NCBI RefSeq assembly: GCF_023015625.1
Contig: NZ_JALKAH010000004.1
Location: 124,001-188,000 of the forward strand
Length of the DNA: 64,000 nucleotides
Reading direction: 5' to 3'
Source: Yoonia sp. F2084L
GTDB lineage: Bacteria > Pseudomonadota > Alphaproteobacteria > Rhodobacterales > Rhodobacteraceae
The notes below the pieces were generated by a model. The model worked only from the letters and a program-made list of their open reading frames with translations, was not told where the DNA came from and did not search any database. Each line of letters begins with the position of its first letter. Position 1 is the stretch's first letter. Of the stretch, positions 36,608 to 46,107 are shown one piece after another. Both the position numbers and the translations under genes were made by a program.

Positions 36608-38407
36608 TTAGTGATCGACGGCACCACCCGCACCGGCAGGGATACGGACGCTTTCGACCAAATCCTTGATCTCTTGCGGGGTGTCTTTGGTCATCATCGA
36701 GACACCATAGGCAACCGCAAAGTTGATCAAAGCACCGACCGCACCGATCGCAGTGGACTGGATCCCGAAGAGAGAGCCGTCAACGGTGTCCGGGAAGGAA
36801 TTCGTCCCGGCGATGAACAACCAACCCTTGTGCAGGAAGATGTAGACCAGTGTGAAGACCAGACCGGACAGCATCCCAGCCACAGCGCCCACATTGTTCA
36901 CGCGCTTGGAGAAGATACCCATCATCAAAGCAGGGAAGATCGACGCCGCTGCCAGACCAAAGGCCAAGGCCACGGTTTGTGCCGCAAAACCCGGTGGGTT
37001 CAATCCAAGGACTGTTGCCACTGCAATGGCGACAGCCATGGCGATCCGGGCCGACATCAGTTCCGCCTTTTCAGACATATTTGGTGTCAACTGACCCTTC
37101 AGCAAGTCGTGGCTGACCGCAGAGGAGATCGCCAGAAGCAGACCCGCCGCAGTGGACAGCGCGGCCGCCAAGCCACCCGCAGCCACCAGACCGATCACCC
37201 AACCCGGCAGGTTGGCAATCTCTGGGTTCGCCAGCACAAGGATGTCACGGTTGAAGTTGGTCAACTCGTTGCCTTCCCAGCCATTTGCAGCGGCTGTTTC
37301 AGCCATCGCATCGGACTGATCATTGTAATACTGGATCAGGCCGTCACCGTTCTTGTCTTCCCAATCAAGAAGACCGGTTTTCTGCCATGTCAGCATCCAG
37401 TCGTACTCTGGTGCGGTCTCAATCGTTTGCACTGAGACAGGCTCACCCGAGGTTCCATTCGGCCACATCAGTTCTGTGATGTTCAGACGCGCCATCGCAC
37501 CAACAGCTGGGGCTGTGAGGTACAACAATGCGATAAACACAAGCGCCCAACCAGCTGACCAACGTGCGTCAGACACCTTGGGTACTGTGAAGAAACGCAT
37601 GATGACGTGCGGCAGACCCGCCGTACCGATCATCAGCGACAGCGTGAAAAGAACCATGTTGAGGTTATCTTTATGCGCTTCGGTGTAGCTGGCAAAACCA
37701 AGGTCAGTCACGATCTGGTCCAGCTTGGTCAGCAGGTAAACGCTGCCTTCCGCACCTGTCGATGTGGTCTCAGAGAACAGACCCAGTGCCGGGATCGGCG
37801 TACCTGTCAGTTGCAGCGAGATGAACACGGCAGGGATTGTGTAGGCCATGATCAGAACAACGTATTGCGCCACTTGGGTATATGTCACACCTTTCATGCC
37901 GCCAAACACCGCATAGGCGAAAACCACCGCAGCGCCGATCAACAGACCGGCAGTGTTCGAGATTTCAAGGAAGCGGCCAAAAGCTACGCCCACACCTGTC
38001 ATCTGGCCAATCACGTAAGTGACCGAGGCCACGATCAGGCAGATCACAGCCACCATGCGCGCAGTTGGCGAATAGAAACGATCACCGATAAATTCGGACA
38101 CAGTAAACTTGCCGAACTTGCGCAGGTAAGGGGCCAGCAGCAGTGCAAGCAGCACGTAACCACCCGTCCACCCCATCAGGAAGGTCGAGTTGTCGTAGCC
38201 GGTAAAGGCAATCAGACCCGCCATTGAGATGAAAGACGCCGCAGACATCCAGTCTGCCGCAGTGGCCATACCGTTGGTCACAGGGTGCACGCCCCGGCCG
38301 GCCGCATAGAATTCTGATGTAGACCCGGCCCGGGCCCAAATCGCGATGCCGATGTAGATCGCAAAGGATGCGCCGACAAACAGCAGGTTAATGGTAAACT
38401 GTTCCAT
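36608..38407 (-). CDS. Na+/solute symporter, VC_2705 family (acetate-type)
   Basis: A 599-residue SSS-family symporter with 13 or so TM helices, related to acetate permease ActP. The N-terminus has FYAAGRGVHPVTNGMATAADWMSAASF, characteristic of ActP/PutP transporters. An extracytoplasmic insert of about 70 residues (about 320-390) contains an EF-hand-like loop, DKNGDGLIQYYN. Together with the small DUF4212 subunit it probably imports acetate or other short organic acids, feeding Acs encoded upstream. It starts 4 nt after the DUF4212 gene. Confidence 0.9.
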   Translation of the reverse strand: MEQFTINLLFVGASFAIYIGIAIWARAGSTSEFYAAGRGVHPVTNGMATAADWMSAASFISMAGLIAFTGYDNSTFLMGWTGGYVLLALLLAPYLRKFGKFTVSEFIGDRFYSPTARMVAVICLIVASVTYVIGQMTGVGVAFGRFLEISNTAGLLIGAAVVFAYAVFGGMKGVTYTQVAQYVVLIMAYTIPAVFISLQLTGTPIPALGLFSETTSTGAEGSVYLLTKLDQIVTDLGFASYTEAHKDNLNMVLFTLSLMIGTAGLPHVIMRFFTVPKVSDARWSAGWALVFIALLYLTAPAVGAMARLNITELMWPNGTSGEPVSVQTIETAPEYDWMLTWQKTGLLDWEDKNGDGLIQYYNDQSDAMAETAAANGWEGNELTNFNRDILVLANPEIANLPGWVIGLVAAGGLAAALSTAAGLLLAISSAVSHDLLKGQLTPNMSEKAELMSARIAMAVAIAVATVLGLNPPGFAAQTVALAFGLAAASIFPALMMGIFSKRVNNVGAVAGMLSGLVFTLVYIFLHKGWLFIAGTNSFPDTVDGSLFGIQSTAIGAVGALINFAVAYGVSMMTKDTPQEIKDLVESVRIPAGAGGAVDH

Positions 38408-38411
38408 GCGA

Positions 38412-38693
38412 TCAGTCCTCCTCTACGCCGTATTCACGGTCGAGTTTGTTCATCCGCCAAGCGTAGAAAAAGATCAGCGCGAGGAAGACGAGGATTGAGC
38501 CTTGCTGGGCAAACCAGAAGCCAAGGTCTGTGCCGCCGACGGCGATGCCGGACAGCATCGGCCGCAGCAGAATGCCGAACCCAAAGGACACGAGTGCCCA
38601 GATCACGAGGCTGACAAGGATGATGCGGACATTGGCTTTCCAATAGCCCGCCCCATCCTTGGCTACCTTTGTATGTGTTGATTGTTCCGCCAT
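38412..38693 (-). CDS. DUF4212 small subunit of the Na+/solute symporter
   Basis: A 93-residue protein with two TM helices (about 24-47 and 58-80) and a charged C-terminus (WRMNKLDREYGVEED). DUF4212 (VC_2704-type) proteins are encoded immediately upstream of VC_2705-family symporters and are thought to be a partner subunit. The conserved NVRIILVSLVIWALVSFGFGIL block is seen. Four nt separate it from the symporter. Confidence 0.9.
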   Translation of the reverse strand: MAEQSTHTKVAKDGAGYWKANVRIILVSLVIWALVSFGFGILLRPMLSGIAVGGTDLGFWFAQQGSILVFLALIFFYAWRMNKLDREYGVEED

Positions 38694-38756
38694 GTGGCGC
38701 TCCTCCTTGTTTTGTTGGCTATTTCTGGCTTGGACGATCGTCGCCCGCGCAATTTC

Positions 38757-39443
38757 TTAAGGCATGACGCGTTCTGTCAGCGTCACGATAGCTTTCTGGA
38801 TGTCTTCAATCCTGCCCATCGCATCCACGCGACGCAGCGCACCTTTATCGGTGTAGTATGCAACCAGAGGGCTAGTCTGTTCATGATATGCATCAAGGCG
38901 GGACATCACAGTTGATGCATTATCATCCGCCCGACGGGTCATTTTCCGGGCACCACAGCAGTCGCAGGTGTCAGCAACTTTGGGGGTCTTGAAGGTGTCG
39001 TGATACCCTTCGCCGCAGCCACCACAGGTGAAACGTCCGGCGATCCGCACGACCATTTTAACATCATCTACTTCCAGCAGCACGGCCGCATCAATCTGTT
39101 GCCCGCTTTCCGACAACATCTGATCCAAGGCTTCCGCCTGCGCCGTGGTGCGCGGGAAGCCGTCCAAGATCACGCCGTTGCCGCAGTCGGGCTGAGCAAG
39201 CCTGTCGCGCAGAATGGCAATCACGATGTCATCGCCGACAAGGTCGCCTGCTTCCATCACAGCTTTCGCTGCTTTGCCTGCTTCGGATCCAGAGGCCACA
39301 GCGGCGCGCAGCAGATCCCCAGTGGACAGTTGAACCAAACCAAAGCGTTCTTCCAACATCCGTGCCTGTGTCCCTTTGCCAGCGCCCGGAGGCCCCAGCA
39401 AGATCAGGACCGGGGGTGCTTGGGTAATACGAGAGCCGTCCAT
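38757..39443 (-). CDS. adk: Adenylate kinase with zinc-finger lid
   Basis: A 228-residue adenylate kinase (AMP + ATP to 2 ADP). The P-loop is LLGPPGAGKGTQA (about 15-27), DGFPRTTAQAEAL lies near 93, and the lid carries a four-cysteine zinc site (CGGCGEGYHD, CDCCGARK). The ATG overlaps the acs stop by one base (TAATG). Acs produces AMP, so a coupled Adk would recycle it. Most Rhodobacterales have another adk in the ribosomal protein cluster; if so here, this would be a second, acetate-dedicated copy. Confidence 0.92.
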   Translation of the reverse strand: MDGSRITQAPPVLILLGPPGAGKGTQARMLEERFGLVQLSTGDLLRAAVASGSEAGKAAKAVMEAGDLVGDDIVIAILRDRLAQPDCGNGVILDGFPRTTAQAEALDQMLSESGQQIDAAVLLEVDDVKMVVRIAGRFTCGGCGEGYHDTFKTPKVADTCDCCGARKMTRRADDNASTVMSRLDAYHEQTSPLVAYYTDKGALRRVDAMGRIEDIQKAIVTLTERVMP

Positions 39444-41383
39444 TACGCGTCCTTCCGGTTCATGCGGTTTTCAATCAAGTCATCGACCACAGCAGGGTCC
39501 GCCAGTGTTGAGGTGTCACCCAATGCGCCAAAGTCATTTTCGGCAATCTTGCGCAGAATGCGGCGCATGATTTTGCCAGAGCGTGTTTTCGGCAAGCCGG
39601 GGGCCCATTGGATCAGGTCTGGCTTGGCGATGGGGCCAATCTCGGTACGGACCCAGGTTTCCAGTTCCTTGCGCAGTTCCGGGGTGGGTTCCTGCCCGTT
39701 CATCAGGGTGACGTAGGCATAGATCCCCTGCCCCTTGATGTCGTGCGGGTAGCCAACGACCGCGGCTTCAGCCACTTGGGCATGGGCCACCAGCGCGCTT
39801 TCAACCTCTGCCGTGCCCATCCGGTGACCCGAGACATTGATGACGTCATCAACGCGACCCGTGATCCAATAGTCACCATCCGCGTCGCGTTTGCAGCCGT
39901 CGCCGGTGAAGTAATAGCCTTTGTAGTCACTGAAATAGGTCTTTTCAAACCGCTCGTGGTCACCCCAGACGGTGCGCATCTGACCGGGCCAGCTGCTGGC
40001 AAGGACCAGCACACCTTCGGCTTCGGTCGTGGTGATTTCCTCACCCGTTTGAGGGTCGAGCACCTTGGGAACGATGCCAAAGAATGGTTGCTGGGCTGAT
40101 CCGGGCTTCAACTCGGTCGCACCGGGTAGCGGGGTCAACAGGTGACCACCGGTTTCGGTCTGCCACCATGTGTCAACGATGGGGCAATTGCCCTTGCCAA
40201 CGACATCATTGTACCAATTCCACGCTTCGGGGTTGATGGGCTCGCCAACAGTTCCCAGAACCCGCAGATCAGAGAGATCATACTTTTCGACAGGATCATT
40301 GCCCGCAGCCATTAAGGCACGGATTGCTGTCGGGGCCGTGTAGAACTGGTTAACATGACACTTTTCACACACGGCCCAGAACCGACCCGCATCGGGGTAG
40401 GTCGGAACACCTTCAAACATGATTGTCGTCGCGCCATTGGCCAGCGGGCCATAGACGATATAGCTGTGGCCGGTGACCCAGCCCACGTCTGCCGTACACC
40501 AAAATACGTCGCCCTCATGGTAATCGAATACCAGCTCATGCGTCATCGCCGCGTAGGTCAGATAGCCGCCGGATGTATGCACGACGCCTTTGGGCTGACC
40601 GGTGGATCCTGATGTGTAGAGGATAAACAGCGGATCTTCAGCGTTCATTTCAGCCGGGGCGCTGTGATCATCCGCTTCCAACGCCATTTCGTTGTAATCA
40701 TAATCGCGGTCGGTCCATGTGGTCTGGCCGCCCGTGCGCTTGACGACAAGGCATTTGACCCGGTCATCGCAGTGCAGCAGTGCCGCGTCTGTGTTCGATT
40801 TTAGCGCCGTCTTGCGCCCGCCGCGCGGCGCCTCATCTGCGGTGATCACGACCTTCGCGTCGCAGCCGTTGATCCGGGCACCCAGTGCATCGGGCGAAAA
40901 GCCGGCAAAAACGATCGAGTGGATCGCACCAATCCGGGCGCAGGCCAGCATGGCATAAGCGGCTTCCGGAATCATCGGGAGGTAAATGACAACCCGGTCG
41001 CCTTTGCGCACGCCAAGCGTCTCTAAGATGTTGGCCATCTTGCAAACGCTGCGATGCAGGTCTTTGTAGGTGATGTGGAGAGCCTTGTCGTTCGGATCAT
41101 CCGGTTCCCAGATGATCGCTGTCTGATCGCCGCGCGTTTCCAAGTGGCGGTCAATGCAATTGGCAGAAACATTCAGCACACCATCTTCGAACCATTTGAT
41201 CGAGACATTACCGAGGGTAAAATCAACGTTCTGCACCTTGGTAAATGGCTTGATCCAATCAAGGCGTTTACCTTGCTCTGCCCAGAATGCGTCAGGGTCG
41301 GTGATCGAAGCCTGATAAAGCGTTTGATACTGTTGTGCATTGACATGTGGCACCCGTGAAGGCGCGCGTGAATCCGTGTTCAT
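39443..41383 (-). CDS. acs: Acetyl-CoA synthetase
   Basis: A 646-residue AMP-forming acetate-CoA ligase. Motifs are [14 protein letters not shown] (P-loop, about 265), WWQTETGG (about 414) and the acetylatable lysine in the C-terminal [11 protein letters not shown]. The start [15 protein letters not shown] follows GGAGGAG, 7 nt upstream, and is preferred over the longer frame. The first gene of a seven-gene leftward operon, it activates acetate imported by the symporter. Confidence 0.95.
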   Translation of the reverse strand: MNTDSRAPSRVPHVNAQQYQTLYQASITDPDAFWAEQGKRLDWIKPFTKVQNVDFTLGNVSIKWFEDGVLNVSANCIDRHLETRGDQTAIIWEPDDPNDKALHITYKDLHRSVCKMANILETLGVRKGDRVVIYLPMIPEAAYAMLACARIGAIHSIVFAGFSPDALGARINGCDAKVVITADEAPRGGRKTALKSNTDAALLHCDDRVKCLVVKRTGGQTTWTDRDYDYNEMALEADDHSAPAEMNAEDPLFILYTSGSTGQPKGVVHTSGGYLTYAAMTHELVFDYHEGDVFWCTADVGWVTGHSYIVYGPLANGATTIMFEGVPTYPDAGRFWAVCEKCHVNQFYTAPTAIRALMAAGNDPVEKYDLSDLRVLGTVGEPINPEAWNWYNDVVGKGNCPIVDTWWQTETGGHLLTPLPGATELKPGSAQQPFFGIVPKVLDPQTGEEITTTEAEGVLVLASSWPGQMRTVWGDHERFEKTYFSDYKGYYFTGDGCKRDADGDYWITGRVDDVINVSGHRMGTAEVESALVAHAQVAEAAVVGYPHDIKGQGIYAYVTLMNGQEPTPELRKELETWVRTEIGPIAKPDLIQWAPGLPKTRSGKIMRRILRKIAENDFGALGDTSTLADPAVVDDLIENRMNRKDA

Positions 41384-41837
41384 TTTGATCTCCTCCTCGC
41401 GATTTGACTGCAGGTGAAAAGCAAAAGACGACACAGCCACCTACGTCAGATCGTAAATGTATCCTATGGTATACATACATTCATTTCGATAGGGTATTGG
41501 ATTGAATATATTAAATTGACAATTTATTTACTTATTTGGAACCACGATTGTAAATTATGCTAAAGCATTCGAGAAAACCGCGCGACAACAACGCTTTGTT
41601 AAGGTCCCGGATTTCAACCGACCTGACCGTTAGCGCATAACAAAAGACATCAGGATGTTCGAAAGACCGGCAGGTTTCGAAAAACAATCCAACGATCGCT
41701 TCGACAACACACATCATAAATCAGAGCAGCTAGGTTAAATGCGCGACAGATCCTCCGCGATTGATTCGAAAAGATGCTGGTCGTTTGGCGACATTTTCAA
41801 ACTCACGAAAAAGGTCGTGCATGGAGTGCTTTTGATC
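41384..41837. promoter_or_regulatory. acs upstream region with a candidate dyad
   Basis: An AT-rich stretch (about 41480-41560) upstream of acs probably holds its promoter. ATGTATCC and GGTATACAT form an imperfect dyad at 41457-41476, about 75 nt before the acs ATG. No supported gene lies here: the short open frames lack ribosome-binding sites and family features. The right end borders the adhesin remnant. Confidence 0.35.
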
Positions 41838-42235
41838 TCAGCCAAGCACCTGAACATCGACAGAGGTATTTCCTTTGGTTGTAATTGATTGGGCATTGTT
41901 AACGGGCGCAGTGTCGCCTCTGACGAAGATACCTTCAGACTTGAGCCCCTCTGTGACGATTGTTCTGTTGTGGGTGATGCTCACGTCGTCGCCTTACGCG
42001 TCAACGCCAATACTGACCAACCTGTCTGTCGCACTGATCGTGCCGTCATTCGTCATCTGATTGCCATCGCCAGACGACAAAACACCATCATCATCGCCTG
42101 CTGTAATGATCGTCCCGGCTTCCTCAACCAGTACACTGCCGCCATCGCCGTTGATCACAACTTGGCGGCGGCGGATGGTGCGATGTCGAAGCTACTTTCG
42201 CTTGAGACAGCAATTTTGACCACATGAAAGATATT
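41838..42235 (-). pseudogene. Remnant of a beta-repeat (adhesin/autotransporter-like) gene
   Basis: The minus strand encodes a Gly/Asp/Thr-rich repeat pattern: VINGDGGSVLVEEAGTIITA, then GDDDGVLSSGDGNQMTNDGT, an in-frame TAA after SIGVDA, then GDDVSITHNRTIVTEG, then GIFVRGDTAPVNNAQSITT and a final stop after DVQVLG. Upstream the reading frame must shift near 42161 to continue into FDIAPSAAAKL. The period of about 20 residues (x-I-T-x-x-G-x-I-x-T-x-G) is that of beta-helical surface proteins. Both a stop and a frameshift, and the short length, mark it as a decayed fragment; no start is evident. Confidence 0.6.
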
Positions 42236-42377
42236 AACGTTGATCAAGAAACGGCGTCATTTCAAAAACTGAACAGCCGGAAGAATAAACCAGCCCCGTG
42301 ACGCGTAACCTTGCAGTAGCCGCACGAATGAATGCCACCTAAGGTTGCCGAAAACGATTTGAGAGGACCTAGCCCCT

Positions 42378-44033
42378 ATGAACATTCTTTTTATCATGTA
42401 TGACCAGCTGCGCTTTGATTACCTCAGCTGCGCGGGCCACCCCCATTTGCAAACCCCGAACTTTGATCGGGTTGCGGCGATGGGGCTGCGTTTCACCAAC
42501 GCCTACGTGCAATCGCCGATTTGTGGCTCCAGCCGCATGTCCTATTACACCGGGCGCTACCCCTCCAGCCACGGCGCGCAGTGGAACAACTTCCCTCTGC
42601 GTGTGGGTGAGCTGACCTTGGGCGACCATTTGCGCCGCGAAGGCATGGACTGTTGGTTGATCGGCAAAACCCACATGGAAGCCGATGTCGAAGGGATGGA
42701 ACGGTTGGGCCTGGATGCAGACAGCGTAATTGGTGCGCGACAGGCCGAATGCGGGTTTGATATCTACATCCGCGATGACGGTCTTTGGGCCGAAGGGATT
42801 TTGGGGCCATATGATGAAAGCCGCTCGCCCTACAATGAATACCTCAAGGAAAAAGGGTATACAGACAGTGACAACCCTTGGGCCGATCACGCCAATGCGG
42901 GCGTGAAGGATCGCAACCGGATCGCCTCAGGCTGGATGTACGAAAACGCAGACCGACCGGCCCACATCCATGAAGAGGATTCAGAGACCGCATGGCTGAC
43001 CAGCCGCACGATTGATTTCATGAAGCAAGCCAAAGACCCGTGGTGCGCGCATGTCAGCTATATCAAACCGCATTGGCCCTACATTGTGCCAGCGCCCTAC
43101 CATGATATGTTCGGCCCCGAACATGTCCCTGAACCGCGCCGTCACGAGATGGAACTTGAAGACACCCATCCCGTTTTTAACGCCTATATGTTCAACCGTG
43201 TTGGACAAGCTTTTCAACGTGATGAGGTCCGCCAAAAGGTGATCCCGGCCTATATGGGCCTGATCAAGCAATGCGATGATCATCTGGGGCGCATTCTGGA
43301 TTACCTGGAAGAAACGGGGAAAATCGACGACACGATGATCGTGCTGACCTCAGACCATGGCGACTATCTGGGTGATCACTGGATGGGTGAAAAATCACTG
43401 TTTCACGACCAGTCCGCCAAAGTCCCGATGATCATCTATGATCCGCGCCGCGAAGCGAACGCCACCCGTGGTAAGACCAGCGATGCCTTGGTCGAGAGCC
43501 TTGATGTCGCGGCCACCTTCGTTGAGGCCGCAGGTGGTGAGGTGCCGACCCACATTCTGGAAGGGCGCTCGTTGATGCCATTACTGGCGGGCAAGCGCCC
43601 AAGATGGCGCGAGTTTCTGATCAGTGAATTCGACTATTCTGCCAGTCCCGTCGGCGGTGAGATGGCCGAGCAGTATTGCCTGACGCCGCGCGATTGCCGC
43701 TTGTTCATGGTCTTTGATGGACGCTTTAAAATGATGCATGCCGAAGGCGGGTTCCGGCCTATGCTATTCGACCTGCAAAACGACCCTGATGAGTTCGTAG
43801 ATCTGGGCAAGACAGACGAACATACCGAAACGCTTGAACGGCTCTACGGCTATCTCGCGCAATGGGGGCGACGTATGTCGCAGCGCGTGACCAAATCTGA
43901 TCAGGCGATCATTGACATGCGCGGCAAGGCCGGACTGAAGGGTGTATTGCCATTCATGTACGACGGAACAGAAGTGCCCAAGGCGCTGATTGCGAAGTAT
44001 GTCGGCAAGTCGCCGAAACTGCCCGAGAAGTAG
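42378..44033 (+). CDS. Sulfatase-superfamily hydrolase with variant C-G-S-S-R motif
   Basis: A 551-residue alkaline phosphatase/sulfatase-fold enzyme without a signal peptide. Metal ligands appear in MYDQLRFDYL (Asp9) and LTSDHGDYLGDHWMGEK (about 315-331). The nucleophile site reads QSPICGSSRMSYYTGRYP: Cys49 is present, but the Pro of the C-x-P-x-R formylglycine signal is Ser. The closest families are cytoplasmic sulfatases and phosphonate monoester/phosphodiester hydrolases. It starts after GAGAGGA and precedes a Glp-like ABC importer by about 250 nt. Likely substrate: a sulfate or phosphate ester imported by that system. Confidence 0.82.
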   Translation: MNILFIMYDQLRFDYLSCAGHPHLQTPNFDRVAAMGLRFTNAYVQSPICGSSRMSYYTGRYPSSHGAQWNNFPLRVGELTLGDHLRREGMDCWLIGKTHMEADVEGMERLGLDADSVIGARQAECGFDIYIRDDGLWAEGILGPYDESRSPYNEYLKEKGYTDSDNPWADHANAGVKDRNRIASGWMYENADRPAHIHEEDSETAWLTSRTIDFMKQAKDPWCAHVSYIKPHWPYIVPAPYHDMFGPEHVPEPRRHEMELEDTHPVFNAYMFNRVGQAFQRDEVRQKVIPAYMGLIKQCDDHLGRILDYLEETGKIDDTMIVLTSDHGDYLGDHWMGEKSLFHDQSAKVPMIIYDPRREANATRGKTSDALVESLDVAATFVEAAGGEVPTHILEGRSLMPLLAGKRPRWREFLISEFDYSASPVGGEMAEQYCLTPRDCRLFMVFDGRFKMMHAEGGFRPMLFDLQNDPDEFVDLGKTDEHTETLERLYGYLAQWGRRMSQRVTKSDQAIIDMRGKAGLKGVLPFMYDGTEVPKALIAKYVGKSPKLPEK

Positions 44034-44190
44034 GTTCCCCCGTCGTTAGCGGGCACCACATTTTGGTACTCGCTGACGCGCTTGACCAACGGCGGTCGAC
44101 AATGCGTTGCCCGTATCGCCTCTGTCTGCATATCCGAAAACTCCATAAAATTATTACTTTACAGTCACTTAATCAATATGAGCCAAACTA

Positions 44191-44232
44191 CTAAAATTTT
44201 AGTTTGACAGATCAAGGTTTCCGCGTTCACAT
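44191..44232 (+). promoter_or_regulatory. Candidate promoter and operator for the Glp-like ABC operon
   Basis: A perfect 12-nt palindrome, CTAAAATTTTAG (44191-44202), abuts a TTGACA -35-like box (44204-44209). A weak -10 (TCACAT, 44227-44232) follows after 17 nt. The binding-protein gene starts 50 nt further on. The palindrome could bind a repressor of the operon. Assignment is from position and spacing only. Confidence 0.4.
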
Positions 44233-44281
44233 GAACGTGTCGGCAAAAACCGGCTCAAAACATCTCAAGGGAGGAGAAAAG

Positions 44282-46018
44282 ATGCGCAAGTATCTGCTCT
44301 CCGCAGTTGCAGTGTCTGCTGTGATTGCGGGGTCCAATAGCGCTTTGGCTGATGAGGCCGCAGCGCAGCGTTGGATTGATCAAGAATTCCAGCCATCCAC
44401 ATTGTCCAAGGACGAACAGATGGCTGAAATGCAGTGGTTTATAGAAGCCGCACAACCCTATGCCGGGATGGAGATCAATGTGCTCTCCGAAGGTATTCCA
44501 ACCCATTCTTACGAAAGCGAAGTGCTGACCAAAGCCTTTGAAGAAATCACAGGCATCAAGGTCAACCATCAGATTTTGGGCGAAGGCGAGGTCGTTCAGG
44601 CCGTACAAACCCAGATGCAGACGGGTCGCAACCTTTATGACGCCTATGTCAACGACAGTGACCTGATCGGGACACACTCGCGCCTGCAACTGGCGCGTAA
44701 CCTGACTGACTTTATGGCAGGCGAAGGCGCCGCCGTTACCAACCCCGGTCTGGATCTGGCTGACTTCATGGGCATCCAGTTCACCACTGGCCCCGATGGC
44801 GACCTTTACCAACTGCCTGACCAGCAGTTTGCGAACCTTTACTGGTTCCGCAAAGACTGGTTCGACAATCCTGACCTGCAAGCGCAGTTCAAGGAAAAAT
44901 ATGGCTATGACCTGGGTGTGCCGGTCAACTGGTCCGCTTACGAAGATATCGCCGAATTCTTCAGCAACGACGTGCAGGAAATCGACGGTGTGCGCATCTA
45001 TGGCCACATGGATTATGGTAAGCGCGCACCCGATCTGGGCTGGCGGATGACAGATGCCTGGCTGTCGATGGCCGGTGCAGGTTCGGTTGGTGAACCAAAC
45101 GGCGTGCCAATCGACGAATGGGGCATCCGCATGGAGGCAGGAAGCTGCAACCCTGTGGGTGCATCCGTCACACGCGGCGGTGCGGCCAATGGCCCGGCAG
45201 CGGTCTATGCGATCCGCAAATGGGATGAATGGCTGCGCAACTATGCACCACCCGGTGCGGCAAGCTATGACTTCTATCAGTCGCTGCCAGCCTTGGCGCA
45301 AGGCAATGTGGCCCAGCAGATTTTCTGGTACACGGCCTTTACCGCTGACATGGTCGCCCCGCAGTCTGCTGGCAACAACACGGTTGATGCCGATGGCAAT
45401 CCGCTGTGGCGCATGGCCCCTTCCCCGCATGGTCCTTACTGGCAGGAAGGCCAGAAGGTTGGCTATCAGGATGTGGGTTCCTGGACGATCCTGAACTCTA
45501 CGCCGTTGGACCGGGCACAGGCTGCTTGGCTTTATGCACAGTTTGCCGTTTCCAAGACGGTGGACGTGAAGAAGTCGCACGTGGGCCTGACCTTCATCCG
45601 CGACAGTACGGTGAACCACGAATCCTTCACAGAGCGCGCACCGCAACTGGGTGGTCTGGTGGAATTCTACCGTTCTCCGGACCGTGTGCGCTGGTCGCCG
45701 ACAGGCATCAATGTGCCTGACTATCCAAAGCTGGCCCAGATCTGGTGGCAGCAGATTGGTGACGTGAACTCTGGTGCGTTTACCCCGCAAGAGGCGATGG
45801 ACCGTCTGGCCGAGGAAATGGACATCACCATGTCCCGGATGCAGGCCGCTGATGAAGCTGCCAACGTCTATGGCGGTTGCGGTCCACGTCTGAACGACGA
45901 ACAGACTGCGGAGTACTGGTTTGCAAACGGCGGCGCCAAGCCACCGCTTGAGAACGAGAAGCCGCAGGGTGAAACCGTCAACTACGACGAATTGGTCGCC
46001 CGCTGGGCGTCTGAGTAA
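44282..46018 (+). CDS. ABC transporter substrate-binding protein, GlpV-like
   Basis: A 578-residue periplasmic binding protein, far longer than typical sugar-binding proteins (about 420) and matching the GlpV glycerol-binding family. The start follows GGGAGGAG and gives the signal peptide MRKYLLSAVAVSAVIAGSNSALA (cleaved before DEAA). Internal blocks include VLSEGIPTHSYESEVLTKAF and a conserved C-terminal AANVYGGCGPRLND. First gene of the six-gene transporter operon. The ligand may be glycerol or a related polyol ester; the adjacent sulfatase favours an ester. Confidence 0.87.
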   Translation: MRKYLLSAVAVSAVIAGSNSALADEAAAQRWIDQEFQPSTLSKDEQMAEMQWFIEAAQPYAGMEINVLSEGIPTHSYESEVLTKAFEEITGIKVNHQILGEGEVVQAVQTQMQTGRNLYDAYVNDSDLIGTHSRLQLARNLTDFMAGEGAAVTNPGLDLADFMGIQFTTGPDGDLYQLPDQQFANLYWFRKDWFDNPDLQAQFKEKYGYDLGVPVNWSAYEDIAEFFSNDVQEIDGVRIYGHMDYGKRAPDLGWRMTDAWLSMAGAGSVGEPNGVPIDEWGIRMEAGSCNPVGASVTRGGAANGPAAVYAIRKWDEWLRNYAPPGAASYDFYQSLPALAQGNVAQQIFWYTAFTADMVAPQSAGNNTVDADGNPLWRMAPSPHGPYWQEGQKVGYQDVGSWTILNSTPLDRAQAAWLYAQFAVSKTVDVKKSHVGLTFIRDSTVNHESFTERAPQLGGLVEFYRSPDRVRWSPTGINVPDYPKLAQIWWQQIGDVNSGAFTPQEAMDRLAEEMDITMSRMQAADEAANVYGGCGPRLNDEQTAEYWFANGGAKPPLENEKPQGETVNYDELVARWASE

Positions 46019-46107
46019 CCTCCCTGTCTGGCGCTAAGTTGCGCCGACACACGACCGGGGCCTGTCATGGGCCCCGGTCACTCATCCCGACCTCTCAAAG
46101 AGCACCC

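Noticed and set aside
41875-42227. Plus-strand short open frames in the acs-hydrolase gap
   Set aside because: They are antisense to the adhesin-like remnant, whose minus-strand translation shows a clear repeat pattern.
44255-45790. Minus-strand 511-codon open frame
   Set aside because: Shadow of the binding-protein gene; composition is His/Arg/Cys-rich as expected for an antisense frame.
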